DNA of 56,056 nucleotides from Paramoeba atlantica (GCA_977017575.1 CDRNVI010000081.1:1-56056), one strand, 5' to 3'; positions 1 through 10,426 are shown, counted from the first letter of the stretch. Notes: generated from the letters alone by a model not told the origin. Translations and numbers: made by a program.

Positions 1-2275
1 GAACTTGGCGGACCCGTCCTGCGGATACGCGGGGGGGTCACCCCCGGGTAGGGGGGTGGAAAATGCGCGCCAAGACCCCGGCTACCCTTTCTGCGGTTTT
101 TTTTTCGAAAACTAATTTTTTCGAAAAAATTTGATCGACCATGCCCCCCCCCCCCCTGGGACCCCCCCCCCTGGACCCCCCCCCCTGGGACCCCCCCCCC
201 TGGACCCCCCCCATGGACCCCCAATTTTTTTCAAAAATTTTTTTCAGTTTTGGACCACCGGAGCCCCCTTTTATATTTTTTTCTTCTATTATATTACTGT
301 GTTCCTCTTTATATTTTCACTGTTTTTGTTCACTTTTTTTTCAATAATCGAGTGTAGAGCGGTAGTTTTACAACCACCGCAATATTCATTCTTATTTTCT
401 TTTTTAGGCTCTTCGTTAAACGCGGTGGTTGCTTTCAACTTAGAAGTCACTCATGCTGCGCGCTTCGCGTTGAAAACTACCGCCGCGTTTAACGAAGAGC
501 CTAAAAAAGAAAATTTAGCCTGGAAAACGGAAAGATTATAGCCAAAAATAGCCGAATTTCGGGTACAAATGGGGTCATTTTCGCATATTTTTGCTCTCAG
601 AGCACTAAATCCGACATTTACGCGTGGGAAATCACTCGCAGGCATGAATGAAAGCCTACCGAACGTATTGGGTAGAGAATACGACTCCAACCATACCATT
701 CTTTCGACACAAAAATGCCCCTTTAGGTCCGAAAAATACTTTTTCACCTTTTTTAGTCAAAAGTGGGTCATTTTGAGGGGCGCACCACAGTTCGAAGAAG
801 TGATACCTTGCGAAAACAACTGCGTAGAAAGCTAGTGTAGGTCCCAAACTATCAAAATACAATAGGGGAAACGATTTTGGAAAAATATTTTTTTTGTCAT
901 TTTTCTCGCCAAGTTGAATTTTTTTTCGAAAAATTTTTCCGAAAAAATCCGAACTTGGCGGACCCGTCCTGCGGATACGCGGGGGGGTCACCCCCGGGTA
1001 GGGGGGTGGAAAATGCGCGCCAAGACCCCGGCTACCCTTTCTGCGGTTTTTTTTTCGAAAACTAATTTTTTCGAAAAAATTTGATCGACCATGCCCCCCC
1101 CCCCCCTGGACCCCCCCCCCTGGACCCCCCCCCTGGACCCCCCCCCTGGACCCCCCCCCTGGACCCCCCCCATGGACCCCCATTTTTTTCAAAAATTTTT
1201 TTCAGTTTTGGACCACCGGAGCCCCCTTTTATATTTTTTTCTTCTATTATATTACTGTGTTCCTCTTTATATTTTCACTGTTTTTGTTCACTTTTTTTTC
1301 AATAATCGAGTGTAGAGCGGTAGTTTTACAACCACCGCAATATTCATTCTTATTTTCTTTTTTAGGCTCTTCGTTAAACGCGGTGGTTGCTTTCAACTTA
1401 GAAGTCACTCATGCTGCGCGCTTCGCGTTGAAAACTACCGCCGCGTTTAACGAAGAGCCTAAAAAGAAAATTTAGCCTGGAAAACGGAAAGATTATAGCC
1501 AAAAATAGCCGAATTTCGGGTACAAATGGGGTCATTTTTGCATATTTTTGCTCTCAGAGCACTAAATCCGACATTTGCGCGTGGGAAATCACTCGCAGGC
1601 ATGAATGAAAGCCTACCGAACGTATTGGGTAGAGAATACGACTCCAACCATACCATTCTTTCGACACAAAAATGCCCCTTTAGGTCCGAAAAATACTTTT
1701 TCACCTTTTTTAGTCAAAAGTGGGTCATTTTGAGGGGCGCACCACAGTTCGAAGAAGTGATACCTTGCGAAAACAACTGCGTAGAAAGCTAGTGTAGGTC
1801 CCAAACTATCAAAATACAATAGGGGAAACGATTTTGGAAAAATATTTTTTTTGTCATTTTTCTCGCCAAGTTGAATTTTTTTTCGAAAAAATTTTTCCGA
1901 AAAAATCCGAACTTGGAGGACCCGTCCTGCGGATACGCGGGGGGGTCACCCCCGGGTAGGGGGGTGGAAAATGCGCGCCAAGACCCCGGCTACCCTTTCT
2001 GCGGTTTTTTTTCGAAAACTAATTTTTTCGAAAAAAATTGATCGACCATGCCCCCCCCCCCTGGACCCCCCCCCTGGACCTCCCCCCTGGACCCCCCCCA
2101 TGGACCCCCCATTTTTTTCAAAATTTTTTTTCAGTTTTGGACCACCGGAGCCCCCTTTTATATTTTTTTCTTCTATTATATTACTGTGTTCCTCTTTATA
2201 TTTTCACTGTTTTTGTTCACTTTTTTTTCAATAATCGAGTGTAGAGCGGTAGTTTTACAACCACCGCAATTTCTT
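1..2275 (+). repeat. R958 tandem array, about 2.4 head-to-tail units
   Basis: The segment beginning 'gaacttggcggacccg' recurs at 1, 951 and 1909, and the word 'aggctcttcgtt' at 406 and 1364, so the period is about 958 bp with small poly-C length differences. Each unit holds a GGGTCACCCCC-type palindrome, a run of 'cccctgga' repeats, T-rich sequence, an imperfect 22-nt hairpin from 'gcggtag' to 'ccaccgc' followed by AAT, and a long hairpin (about 401-508 and 1359-1465) whose 35-bp arms start 'taggctcttcgttaaacgcg'. The last unit stops at 'ccaccgcaat', about 2275. Open frames here are proline- or phenylalanine-rich, occur on both strands and follow the low-complexity DNA, so I read no gene. Other copies lie at 30890, 41 kb and 47593. 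Confidence 0.9.
401..508. repeat. Long hairpin of R958 unit 1
   Basis: The arms are inverted complements of about 35 bp, running from 'ttttaggctcttcg' to 'cgaagagcctaaaa', around a loop of about 29 nt containing 'cactcatgctgcgcg'. The same hairpin recurs at 1359-1465, 31671-31775, 41571-41676 and 47593-47690, in the orientation of its R958 copy each time. It marks the proximal end of the unit. Confidence 0.85.
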
Positions 2276-2675
2276 TGGTAGAACGAACTGAGGCGAACTA
2301 TCTACGGGAACTATTAGGTGACACTCATGCCTAAACCATTAGCACACATTACCAGCGCAACGGTGATATTTAATCAATAGCTCTATACAAAAGAAAAAAA
2401 ACCGAAACATTCGAACGGTTTTTTTGCTGACTGTAGGTTCACCTTTTGTTGCCCTTTTTTTCGATGTTGGCATTCACTTATGTCGATTTTTGCATGGTCT
2501 TATATCGATGTTTGCATGCCGATGTGCTAGTCGAGAGAGTTCATGCTAATCGAGCAGCTTCATGAATTGTACTAAGAGTTAAAGTAATTGGGAAAGTCTC
2601 AGCTGAGCTGGTAAGTATAGAAGTAAGTGAGCTTCTGTTGCTTGCAAAAGATATAGTTTAGAATCTTTGCCAGTT
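2276..2675. other. AT-rich interval, no gene seen
   Basis: Unique-looking sequence after the R958 array. A short hairpin at about 2397-2425 has nine-base arms ('aaaaaaccg' and 'cggtttttt'). No coding similarity was recognised. Confidence 0.5.
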
Positions 2676-2783
2676 TGTTCCAGGATAGTATACCCATGCC
2701 CACTTAGTATACCTACTAGGTATACTAAGTGGCCATGGGACAGGCTACGAGGTATGCTAAGTGGGTATGGATATCCTGGAACA
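2676..2783. mobile_element. Palindromic MITE, 'tgttccaggata' family
   Basis: The left end 'tgttccaggata' and right end 'tatcctggaaca' are inverted, and both continue into 'tacccatgcccac' or 'tacccac' with 'cttagtatacc'-type words. 'CTTAGTATAC' and its complement repeat inside. A single end of the same family is at 10478-10531. Confidence 0.7.
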
Positions 2784-3396
2784 TGGTTTAGTAAAAATTT
2801 TAAGTAAAATTCCACTAAGATACATACTTTTTTTCCTGTATCGGAAAAAAAACAAAAAAACACCTTAAAATTTCACCCAAAAATATAGGTTCAAAAAACA
2901 TCGATTTAGAGTATTTTTCCGTGGTTACGCAGAGAGGTTCCCCTTTTATGCAAAAGAAATTAGTAGAAAGCTTGCCCATAGCTTTCACGATGTTTGTCCC
3001 ATTTTTCGATCATGGGTCTGTAGGTTGAAATCACAAGGGCCTTCAACCGCAATAAATCGCCCACATTGTTGCTCAGTCGGTTAAAAAATGCTTTTTTGGA
3101 ATTTGAGAGGAAAAAATACGAAAACACGAAAAATTTACATTTTTAAAAATGTTGCACAATAAAAAATGAGATGTACCCAAAAATTAGATGTACCCATCGA
3201 AACGACCTCTTCACATGGTAGTTCGGATGAGTACTGTAAGTTTCTGTGAGTCGCTGTGAGTTATTAATAATATTTTGACCCTTTTTTGAATTCAATTTTA
3301 AATATTCCTATGCCTTGTAATATTCCTATATCCTCTTAACATTCCTACCAGGAATATTAACCCGAACAGGGGTTAAATTTGAAAACTTTGGATGTG
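2784..3396. other. AT-rich interval with short direct repeats
   Basis: 'agatgtaccca' occurs twice near 3170-3198 and 'aatattcctat' twice near 3300-3330. The words 'tttctgtgagtcgctg' near 3240 recur next to the MITE end at about 27337. No gene was recognised. Confidence 0.5.
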
Positions 3397-3398
3397 TA

Positions 3399-3584
3399 AA
3401 CCCAGGCTAAAGTGGACGAGGGAGATGCCAATAGTGCAGGTGCGGAAGTTTCCCACAGGAAAACGGTATCTCCCTTATGACATGAGAGCGTGCAGGGGCA
3501 TGCAAAGGTGGAAATACCGTTTTCCTGTCGGAAATTGCCGCACCTGCACTGTTGGTATCTCCCTAGTCCACTTCAGCCTGGGTA
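3399..3584. mobile_element. Palindromic TA-flanked MITE, 186 bp
   Basis: The two arms of about 72 bp are inverted complements with few mismatches, from 'acccaggctaaagtggac' on the left to 'gtccacttcagcctgggt' on the right, and meet around a short centre near 3490. TA lies at 3397-3398 and 3585-3586, the Tc1/mariner-type target duplication. It lies 150 bp from the 3' end of the NSUN2-like gene. No coding capacity. Confidence 0.8.
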
Positions 3585-3734
3585 TAAAATTTGTCCAATG
3601 GTCCAATGGGGCTTGGCGATCCCAGTCTCCCAAGCTAACACACGTAGTAAGTCAACGAAACAAGACGCTAAAGAACTAGGGTAAGTCATATCAGAGAGCA
3701 ATAGAAAATCATGAGAAAATGAGGAGAAGTGTGC

Positions 3735-6269
3735 TCATGAAGTGAGCTTAGTTAAGACACTTTTTAGCACATGGGCCATTCCTGCTCTAACGCTTTTTTC
3801 CACCATCAGTTGTAGATGCGAACGATACAGAATTCCACTTAACCATAGTGGGGACCCAGGCTCGGTCTTTGTACTTTCCGTAACAGAAGTTTCATCCTTT
3901 TCTCCCCAAGAGAATTCGCCTACCTCTCGAAATTTCTCAGGAAGAGCCTCGTGCGAGAGCTCCAATGAAATCCACACAGGACCGGGGGAACAGCAGGAAT
4001 CAAAATCCTCTTCACCCGGTCCGCACAACAACCTTTCGTCCTGCAAAAGAGTGAGCATTTGCGCCGGTTTCTGCAAACGTACCACACGACGCTGGTCCGT
4101 GTGGGGGGCTACCCAACGAGCTGCCTCAAAGGTAGGACGCCAGGAAAAAGCTTCATAACCTTGGTGCACGTTTGATTTGTACAATATCCCCCCCTCTGTT
4201 TCCGAACGCTCCTTGATAGAGGTAGGTGGCAATTGTTTGTCTACTGTCGTTACCTCCCTTTCGCCAAGCTTCGTGTTTGTCCCCTCCACTTCTTTTTCTC
4301 GCCCTTCTTTTCTTTTTTCATTGATTTGGAACGCACGAACCCCACACATGGTGATCACCTCCTTGGCCCCTTTATACACCCAGGCATGAAGCATCACATA
4401 GGTGCTAAGGGTAAGGCACATCACCCTTTTGGGTTCCGAGGGAGTGTGGTCGGTGCCATGTACGACGAGACAAAGCCCCTGTTCGTGTCGTAGTCTCACG
4501 GCATCAAGGCCATAGAAATGTTGAAAATAGTGAATCTCGGATTCGGTGAGATCCCGGTACCGTCGGTACCCACCCCAGTGACCGTAAGGGGTGGTTTTAA
4601 AAACAGAAAGAGGAGTCACGGTGGAAGGAGAAACCGATGGAGTACTATCGGAGCCATTGGACAAACCAAATGGGGGACAAGGCTCTGTGTATCTTCTCCT
4701 TTTTTCGTTTCGCACTTCAGGAGAGGAAGGAGGGCAGGTTTCGCCCCCCTCCGAAACCTCCTGCGCGTTGCGCACAAAAAGGGCGAGAAAAAACCCGCCC
4801 GTGTTCTGGGTGTGCGGTAACACCCGACCACACATTCTAACCACTTCGTGGTAGCTCGGCGCATTCTTTTCACAATCCTCCCATTTGGCGTTTTCATCCT
4901 CTTTATCCGCTATTCTATCCTTTCCAGCCTCCTTTGGCACCGCGAATTTCACATGCGGCAGCATTTCCCGCACATTGACCAGCCTCACCGATAAAAACGA
5001 GCGTTTCACCTCTTGCAACACCTTCCACACCACCTCCTCGTTCTCTACCGGATTCATACTACACGTGCTGTACACCAGCACCCCCCTCTCCTGCAGTCTC
5101 TCCAGTCCCCTCCTCAAGATCTCTTGCTGTGTTTTTTGTAAATTTTTTCCATACCCTTCCTCCCATCTCGGGAGCACCGTATTGTCCTTTCGTGTGGTCC
5201 CGTCTCCGGAACATGGCACGTCACACAGAATGCTCGAAAATTTGATAAAACATTTTAAAAGAGTAGAATATAAAAAAGGAAAACGACGAGCGTCCCCGCG
5301 GGTACAAAACACCCACGGGCTCTGGGCTCTTTTGAGTCGAGCCGGGAGAAGCTGTGTCGCCTTGGTGTGGTCTTTTTCGTTGCACACCAAGACACCCTTT
5401 TTTTGAATTCCCAAAAGAGAATCTAAAAAATGAAGGGATTTGGATCCCGGAGAGGCGCAAAGGTCGAGGGAAAAGGAATAGAGAAAAGAAGCAGGAAGAG
5501 AGGGCGTTTTTGTGTTTGGAGAGGAAGGTAGAGGGAAAAGATCGTTTTTTTCGGAGAGCGGATGAAATGCAGATGTGCTGAAATTCGAATCCTCCCTTTT
5601 TACGTCTATCGAAGAAGACACAGATAATGGATGGCTTTTTTCAAGGGGAGAGGAATGTCCGGAAATAAGATGATTCGAAGGACTTGTTTTTGTACCCATT
5701 GGAGAAGGCACCGACGAAACATCCCCTTTTTCAGGGGAAGAATTATCTCCGGAAGTAGGACGCTCCGAATCATCTACTTTCGTCTCCATCGAAGTGGGCC
5801 CGGACAAACCATAAGTCGATGGCAGCTCCGATAAGGAACGAGTAGCGGAGAGCAGTAAGTTCACCGGTAACATTGAGACGGCCTCCTGAAATGTCAACAG
5901 ACCGGCACTGTGGAGTGTAGTCACCGTTTCATGGGTGTTGGGTTCGTCAAACTTTGTGTTGCTACAAGAAACGGCATGGGAAGGGAAGACACAACAAAGC
6001 GGCGTCAGATGGTGCGTCTGGACAAGGATGTGACACACGAGCCAGTGCCAGGGATGGGAGAGGGTCAGACGAGCGGTCATGGGGAGCGGCTCCGTGAGCA
6101 TGTGGAGAAAGTTTTCCCAATCGGCAGGAAAGTGGATAAAGTGGTCCAGAACGGTTCGGTAGTACGACAGAAAAGACTCCGAGGGGGCGACCACAGCGGT
6201 GTTGCGACGGCGTGAAAGACGTTCGTCTCGCTGAGAGGCGTAGAGGGAAGGGGTGCTCTCGGAAGCCAT
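3735..6269 (-). CDS. NSUN2: NSUN2-like tRNA (cytosine-5) methyltransferase
   Basis: 844 residues, one unbroken frame, ATG at 6267-6269. The RsmB/NSUN methyltransferase signature is complete: a SAM-binding loop (DLCASPGSKS, about 269-278), the acidic end of strand 2 (VCNEKDH, 295-301), motif IV with DVPCSGDGT (350-358; C353 is the product-release cysteine in this family) and motif VI with STCSMNPVENEEVV (401-414; C403 is the expected nucleophile). DVPCSGDGT followed by RK is typical of the NSUN2/Trm4 branch, which makes m5C in tRNA in the nucleus. The N-terminus (SYYRTVLDHFIHFP, about 35-48) matches the family's RNA-binding lead-in. About 110 residues of Ser/Pro-rich sequence are inserted just before the SAM loop (see 5523-5792), and acidic low-complexity stretches interrupt the C-terminal half. 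The strand is conserved as purine-poor/rich blocks but no splice acceptor could be fixed. Confidence 0.88.
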   Translation of the reverse strand: MASESTPSLYASQRDERLSRRRNTAVVAPSESFLSYYRTVLDHFIHFPADWENFLHMLTEPLPMTARLTLSHPWHWLVCHILVQTHHLTPLCCVFPSHAVSCSNTKFDEPNTHETVTTLHSAGLLTFQEAVSMLPVNLLLSATRSLSELPSTYGLSGPTSMETKVDDSERPTSGDNSSPEKGDVSSVPSPMGTKTSPSNHLISGHSSPLEKSHPLSVSSSIDVKREDSNFSTSAFHPLSEKNDLFPLPSSPNTKTPSLPASFLYSFSLDLCASPGSKSLHFLDSLLGIQKKGVLVCNEKDHTKATQLLPARLKRAQSPWVFCTRGDARRFPFLYSTLLKCFIKFSSILCDVPCSGDGTTRKDNTVLPRWEEGYGKNLQKTQQEILRRGLERLQERGVLVYSTCSMNPVENEEVVWKVLQEVKRSFLSVRLVNVREMLPHVKFAVPKEAGKDRIADKEDENAKWEDCEKNAPSYHEVVRMCGRVLPHTQNTGGFFLALFVRNAQEVSEGGETCPPSSPEVRNEKRRRYTEPCPPFGLSNGSDSTPSVSPSTVTPLSVFKTTPYGHWGGYRRYRDLTESEIHYFQHFYGLDAVRLRHEQGLCLVVHGTDHTPSEPKRVMCLTLSTYVMLHAWVYKGAKEVITMCGVRAFQINEKRKEGREKEVEGTNTKLGEREVTTVDKQLPPTSIKERSETEGGILYKSNVHQGYEAFSWRPTFEAARWVAPHTDQRRVVRLQKPAQMLTLLQDERLLCGPGEEDFDSCCSPGPVWISLELSHEALPEKFREVGEFSWGEKDETSVTESTKTEPGSPLWLSGILYRSHLQLMVEKSVRAGMAHVLKSVLTKLTS
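5523..5792 (-). repeat. In-frame 90-bp tandem repeat inside the NSUN2-like gene
   Basis: Residues 160-189, 190-219 and 220-249 align as three diverged 30-residue units, each with a T/V-K near the start, an SSP- or PLSEK-type centre and a PLPSS or SVPS end. A fourth unit begins at 250. The units sit between the N-terminal region and the SAM loop, where related proteins run through with only a short linker. They look like disordered Ser/Pro linker built by minisatellite-style duplication. Confidence 0.75.
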
Positions 6270-6495
6270 TTTATGGAGATCCCAGAAAGGTTTCTTACGG
6301 AGTGTAGTTTGAAACTATTTTTGTAGACTTCAATTTTTTTGAGTGACCCAAGAAATACGAAAATGTAGCTTTTGTTCTTATTAGCGAAATGATTCCTGCA
6401 AAAATATCCGGCAAAAAAGTACCCTAAATTGACCCTTTTTTTGAGAAAAAAAAGATTTTTTGTTTTGTTTTGTTTTTCGTATTTTTGAGTACATA
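6270..6495. other. Upstream region of the NSUN2-like gene
   Basis: T-rich/A-rich spacer with 'ttttgttttgttttg'. On the minus strand it should hold the 5' UTR and SL acceptor; candidate AG dinucleotides exist but none is clearly preferred. Confidence 0.4.
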
Positions 6496-7244
6496 CAGGG
6501 GTGAAAACTTCCATCTGGGGGGGGTCTAAATTTTGTTAAAATTGTCTAATTTTGGAACACAATAGCGCATTGGAGAGCTCTCGCAGAGTTGTATGTCTTT
6601 GGCGTATTCAGAACGCTCGACTTGAAAGATTTAATCCGATGAGAAAAAAAGATAGTTTTTTTCTTGTTAAAATATGGCAGTTTTTAATTTTTCCCCCATT
6701 TTACGCCCCGAAAGCGAGTTTGTTCAAGGACTTCTTCTGGTATTTTGAACGCCCGTTCCTATGCTTTGGCAGGAATGATTAAATAACACCAAAGGATGCT
6801 TCTTGTGGCAGACTTCGGGAAAACACAGTTTTATTCCCAGACTTACCGAAGTGTTTGGGTCCACTAGGGAACTGTGAAACTCTGGGTGGAGCGATTCATG
6901 TTTTTTTACGATAAACTTCAGACAAAGGACAAAAATTTGAGAATACGTTAAAAAACTTTAGAAAACGTTGTAGAATCATTGTAGAAAAGGAGGGTGCATA
7001 TTGTGGATGCTTCACCGGTTTTAAAATAATGTTTCCTGAAAGTATCTGAGATTTTTAATTTTTTCTTTAAGTGACAATTCGCTTTTTTAGCCTATTCCAT
7101 ATTTGTAATTCTAATTTGATATGTTAAAAGCTACCAGTGCAAAGACATACAACTCTGCGAGAGCTCTCCAATGCGCTATTAATTTCCGAAATTGAAAAGT
7201 TTTTGCAAATTTTAGACCCCCCCAGATGGAAGTTTTCACCCCTG
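6496..7244. mobile_element. Tc1/mariner-type MITE inserted in an LRR gene (749 bp)
   Basis: TIRs of about 38 bp run inward from 'caggggtgaaaacttccatc' on the left and its complement on the right, followed by a second inverted pair containing 'gagagctctcgcagagttgt' (about 6575-6594 and 7142-7175). TA lies at 6494-6495 and 7245-7246. No transposase frame is present. A relative at 26562-27326 shares the subterminal 'gagagctctcgcagagtt' but has different outer ends. Confidence 0.85.
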
Positions 7245-7877
7245 TATGTTAGGCGGAAACAACGTCAAATCAAGTGTCCCGGTAAGACGATTTTCGCAAA
7301 GGTTCACGCTTTGCATACTAGCCGGAAGACTCGTCAAACATACAGTTCCATTGAATCTGTTGCTATGCAAAGTTAAATCTTCGAAGCAGTAAGGAAGAGA
7401 AGTCAAGTCCAACTCGCCTGCAAACCGATTTTCGTACAGAGCTAGTGATCGCAGTTCCGAAGGCAAGCGCGTGAGAGGCACTGTCCCTTCTAGCGCGCTC
7501 CCAGGCACATCAAAATTGTTCAGACTATGTGGGAGATGAACCAAGTTCATAGTACCTGACAAATCTAGTACGGACCATCTCACGTGGCTGACTTCTTGCC
7601 GCTCGTTACAACTCACACCTTTCCACTCGCATGCTGGCGTGTGAAGACTCCACGATTCGTCCAAGTTGTGGACTTTCTCGAGGAGACGAACGAGTTGATA
7701 CTCCTGAGGTAAATTCGCAGCGCTCACTTTGGCAATACGCGATCTCGTCTTTGTAGTTTCGTCAGCAGAATGAGTGTTCGAAGGTATTGGGCTTTCGGCT
7801 TTACGTCGTTTAGTCGACGGTTCCTGAATATCCGAACATGTGAGCCGCACGATAGTGCGTAGGGTTAAGCGCAGCAT
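7236..7877 (-). pseudogene. LRR protein gene, 3' end cut off by a MITE
   Basis: 213 residues. Residues 75-110 resemble the N-terminal LRR cap of plant-type proteins (ACEWKGVSC, then 'VLDLSGTMNLVHLP'). At least four repeats follow with the pattern LPxxLxxLxLxxNxFxGxxDLTxLP, a kinetoplastid and protist LRR style. The frame ends in the MITE's terminal repeat (the last residues, PPNIQG then stop, span the junction at 7245), so the C-terminus is replaced. No LRR sequence is seen on the far side of the MITE, so the rest of the gene is lost or was never adjacent. Likely a secreted or surface ligand-binding protein originally, though no clear signal peptide is visible. The basic KRRK at about 23 is unusual for a surface protein. 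Confidence 0.75.
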
Positions 7878-8319
7878 GTAAAGTAAGAAAGCAATTTATA
7901 TTATGAAAGTTAATTTATTTTTAGACATTGTTTTTAGTGTTTTATACCGCGGTGTTCGGAGACATTTCTCAAAGTACCTACTTTTTTTGAACTACACGGA
8001 ACTTTCGAAATTGTTGCACAATAGAGAATGGTTCTCGCCACACACAACATCGCCACAAAAAGTGAAAATACGAAAAGATATCGCAGTGTCTCGCTTTTGC
8101 TCGATCGTAAGATTTATTTCGAAATGGAAGCTACGCCAGTAGAAAAGAAGTTACACCTCAGCATAAGATGGATACCTGGACATCAAAATGCTGCAGAACC
8201 ACAGTCTCGTAACAGCGACATTGCATCAAGTCGTAATACGAGTAACATGAGGAATAGCTCGAACAGAAATAGATTTACGACGCTGTCTTAATAAACCAGA
8301 TTCCGACCCCAGTGAAATA
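7878..8319. other. AT-rich interval, no gene seen
   Basis: Region upstream of the LRR fragment. Short open frames on the plus strand carry no recognisable motif. Confidence 0.45.
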
Positions 8320-9105
8320 AACCCCCGCTCACGAAAAGTGACCCCCCTCTTTTTTTTCGTACAAATGTCCGTTTGAGCTGATTTTTGTTGCATTTTGCAG
8401 ATCCCAGCACAAGGACTTTGCGCGTGAAGAAATGAGACAAAAAGAAACGAATACTCACAATTTAGAGAAGAATTACCATTTTGACACTTTTTCGCCCTTC
8501 AATCTTATACACTCCTTAAGTCGAGAATCAAAACTTAATACTGTTTTGTCGATCACTTTTTGAGTTAAAGAAGACCATGCTTTACGTACACATCGGATAA
8601 GTGAAGGTTTGTCCGATGGCGTTTGTTCGTCTACCGCCTCTTGGACCATAGACCAGACGTTTTCTATGGGGGAAAGGTCGGGCGAGTTGGGGGGCCAGTT
8701 TCTTAGAACATCACTCATTCGATTCTCAATATACTCTTTGGAGGCACGTTGCCCCATCCTGTTGAAATACACTACTAGGGGTGAAATCTACCTGTTTTAA
8801 TGTTTCTATGTACGTCTCACTTGAAATAGATGTGTCATTTCGTAGAATAACCAAATACCTCCACCCCACTCCTACAGCACCCCAAACTTGGCATCTTGGT
8901 GCCCAACGTACTTTTTGACGCCGGGCTGCTTTTATCCTTCTAGAGACGTTAAAATCACGGGATAATTGTTTTATCGGAACACCTTCTCCCTGTCTCATCT
9001 TCAAAAGAACCTTACCACTATCCGTAAGCCCCCCTTTTGGGAGCCGATATGGTGATTTGGTCATTTTTGGAAAAAAAAGTTTTCACTTATTCGTGAGCGG
9101 GGGTT
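8320..9105. mobile_element. Tc1/mariner-like transposon (TIR 'aacccccgctcacgaa')
   Basis: TIRs 'aacccccgctcacgaa' and 'ttcgtgagcgggggtt' with TA at 8318-8319 and 9106-9107. The transposase remnant is on the minus strand. Sequence inside the left end ('aaatgtccgtttgagctg' through 'ctttgcgcgtgaagaaatga') matches the element at 40054-40988, which has different outer TIRs. The total length of 786 bp is short for a full Tc1 element. Confidence 0.85.
8473..9064 (-). pseudogene. Tc1-like (DDE_3) transposase, broken
   Basis: Two overlapping frames together show the N-terminal helix-turn-helix region (LTDSGKVLLKMRQGEGVPIK, then FNVSRR), the second catalytic Asp block (SSVFQQDGA) and the third block (WPPNSPDLSPIENVWSMVQ) with its Glu. 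The first Asp region and most of the segment between the helix-turn-helix and the catalytic core are missing, and there is a frame change near 8740-8770. It therefore cannot encode a working DDE nuclease. The tail 'LKGEKVSKW' matches the relative at 40208. Confidence 0.85.
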
Positions 9106-9127
9106 TATTAGACATCAGGTTCATATA

Positions 9128-9477
9128 CTGTACCCCCCCGTTATTTGTCACACGTCACCTCACTAGATCTCACTTTTTGGCTATTCAAAAAAAATCCGTC
9201 GACTACCCCACGTTATGTTTCACTTTCTCGGTGATTTTTTTCCAAAATAATCTTAAACAGAAACTTACAATTTTTCTTTTTGTGTTTTTTGAGCGAATGA
9301 TAGTGCGGGGTGCTATTATATCGCTTCTGTAATTCCATGATCTAACTTTTTTGTGACAGCCCCCCCTAGTGATCTGTCGCACTTTTACCTCCTAGTTATT
9401 AGTCACACCTTAGTTACCCCCCCTACTTATCTGTCACCTTTTCACCAAAAGTAGTGACAGATACCTAGGGGGGTACA
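9128..9477. mobile_element. MITE of the 'TAGTTATCTGTCAC' family
   Basis: The left end 'ctgtacccccccgttatttg' and the right end 'gacagatacctaggggggta' are inverted. Inside, the word C-run + TAGTTATCTGTCAC recurs in variant form at about 9360-9383, 9390-9408 and 9414-9435, forward, while the terminal copy at 9453-9475 is reversed. TA is at 9126-9127; the right duplication looks decayed to 'ca'. Same family as 30762-31864. Confidence 0.7.
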
Positions 9478-10036
9478 GCAGCATGCAGCTAAATGACCAA
9501 CAGCAAAGCCAGAGAAATTAACACTACACGAGCATTAGACATTGCTCGCTAATCTACGATTCATTGTATAGTGTTGGTCTAGATACAATCTAGATAGTGG
9601 TTAGTCTACTGGAACAGTAGCGGAGGTATGCCTCCGTGATGTTGGCCTAGACCGAGACACCCGCTAGTAAGACATGCCAATTGGTGCAAAAAAAATGCAC
9701 AGTGACTGGAAAGAAGTAATAGGAACAGTGGAGCACAAGGAAGAATATCTTGCTATAAAAGATAAAATGTATGATCATGCAGACAAGATAAAAAGTTAGC
9801 ATCTGAGAGAATCAGGGCATTAATATTGTCATAACGCATCCAACACGCAAGATGTGACACACGAGGACCGGAAGAACGAGCTGACGATGCCTGCGAATTA
9901 TTTAAAGAATACCATGTCTTAATTTTACCGTATTGGCCACATGTTGTACAACTTCTTAACTTTTTACCAGAGCTTGATCCTTCGCCTTGACGTGGCGCTC
10001 TGACTTAACACCCCTTTCGAGCATAAGGCCGAAGGC
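9478..10036. other. Spacer, no gene seen
   Basis: Mixed-composition sequence. The words 'tctagat' and 'gtattggtctagataca' form weak repeats near 9575-9660. No coding similarity was recognised. Confidence 0.4.
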
Positions 10037-10340
10037 ATGCAGGCCAAGGCCAAAAGTGTCCTTCAAGGCCCACCTCAAGGCCAGTCGGCTAAAGATCCGC
10101 GACGCAACCTTTGCGAGGCGGCCCTAGGGAAAGCTCCGCCCACCACGCAACTGGTCTGCATGCGGCAGATACAGAACATTCACTCCACAAAGTGGATGAA
10201 CGCGTGGCCTAACAGGCCAGAGTACTATATGCGAGACCCGCAGTGCGAGACTGCGGCCCGTCTCCGGTACTTGGTCGCCCCTACCTCGGAGCCTGAGCTC
10301 CAGTGCGTGTGCGGTGCAATCCTCCGCAACGAGGAGTTTC
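10037..10340 (+). pseudogene. LINE fragment: region before and including the CCHC-like finger
   Basis: About 100 residues align by eye with the downstream half of the LINE at 36905-38107: 'YYMRDPQCETAARLRYLVAP' versus 'YFMRDAEWQTAMRMRYLIAP', followed by TSxP and then CVCGAILRNEEF versus CECGDILSNKDF. The similarity stops where 'TA-rich' repeat sequence begins near 10345. RT and endonuclease domains are absent. Confidence 0.8.
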
Positions 10341-10426
10341 GAGCCCAGAGATTTTTGGATAAGTCAGCCCTTTGAACAGTTTTTTCGATAAGTACGCCAC
10401 TTATCCAAAAAACCCCGATTTTGGAC

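Noticed and set aside
131-541. Proline-rich frames (PPPLDPPP-type) in R958 copies
   Set aside because: They follow poly-C/'cctgga' low-complexity DNA, exist in several frames and on both strands, and shift with every C-run length change. No conserved protein is implied.
5580-5600. 'ttcgaatcc' B-box-like word
   Set aside because: It lies within NSUN2 coding sequence and has no tRNA structure around it.
3742-6215. Long plus-strand frames across the NSUN2-like gene
   Set aside because: Antisense shadows of a single strongly supported minus-strand gene.
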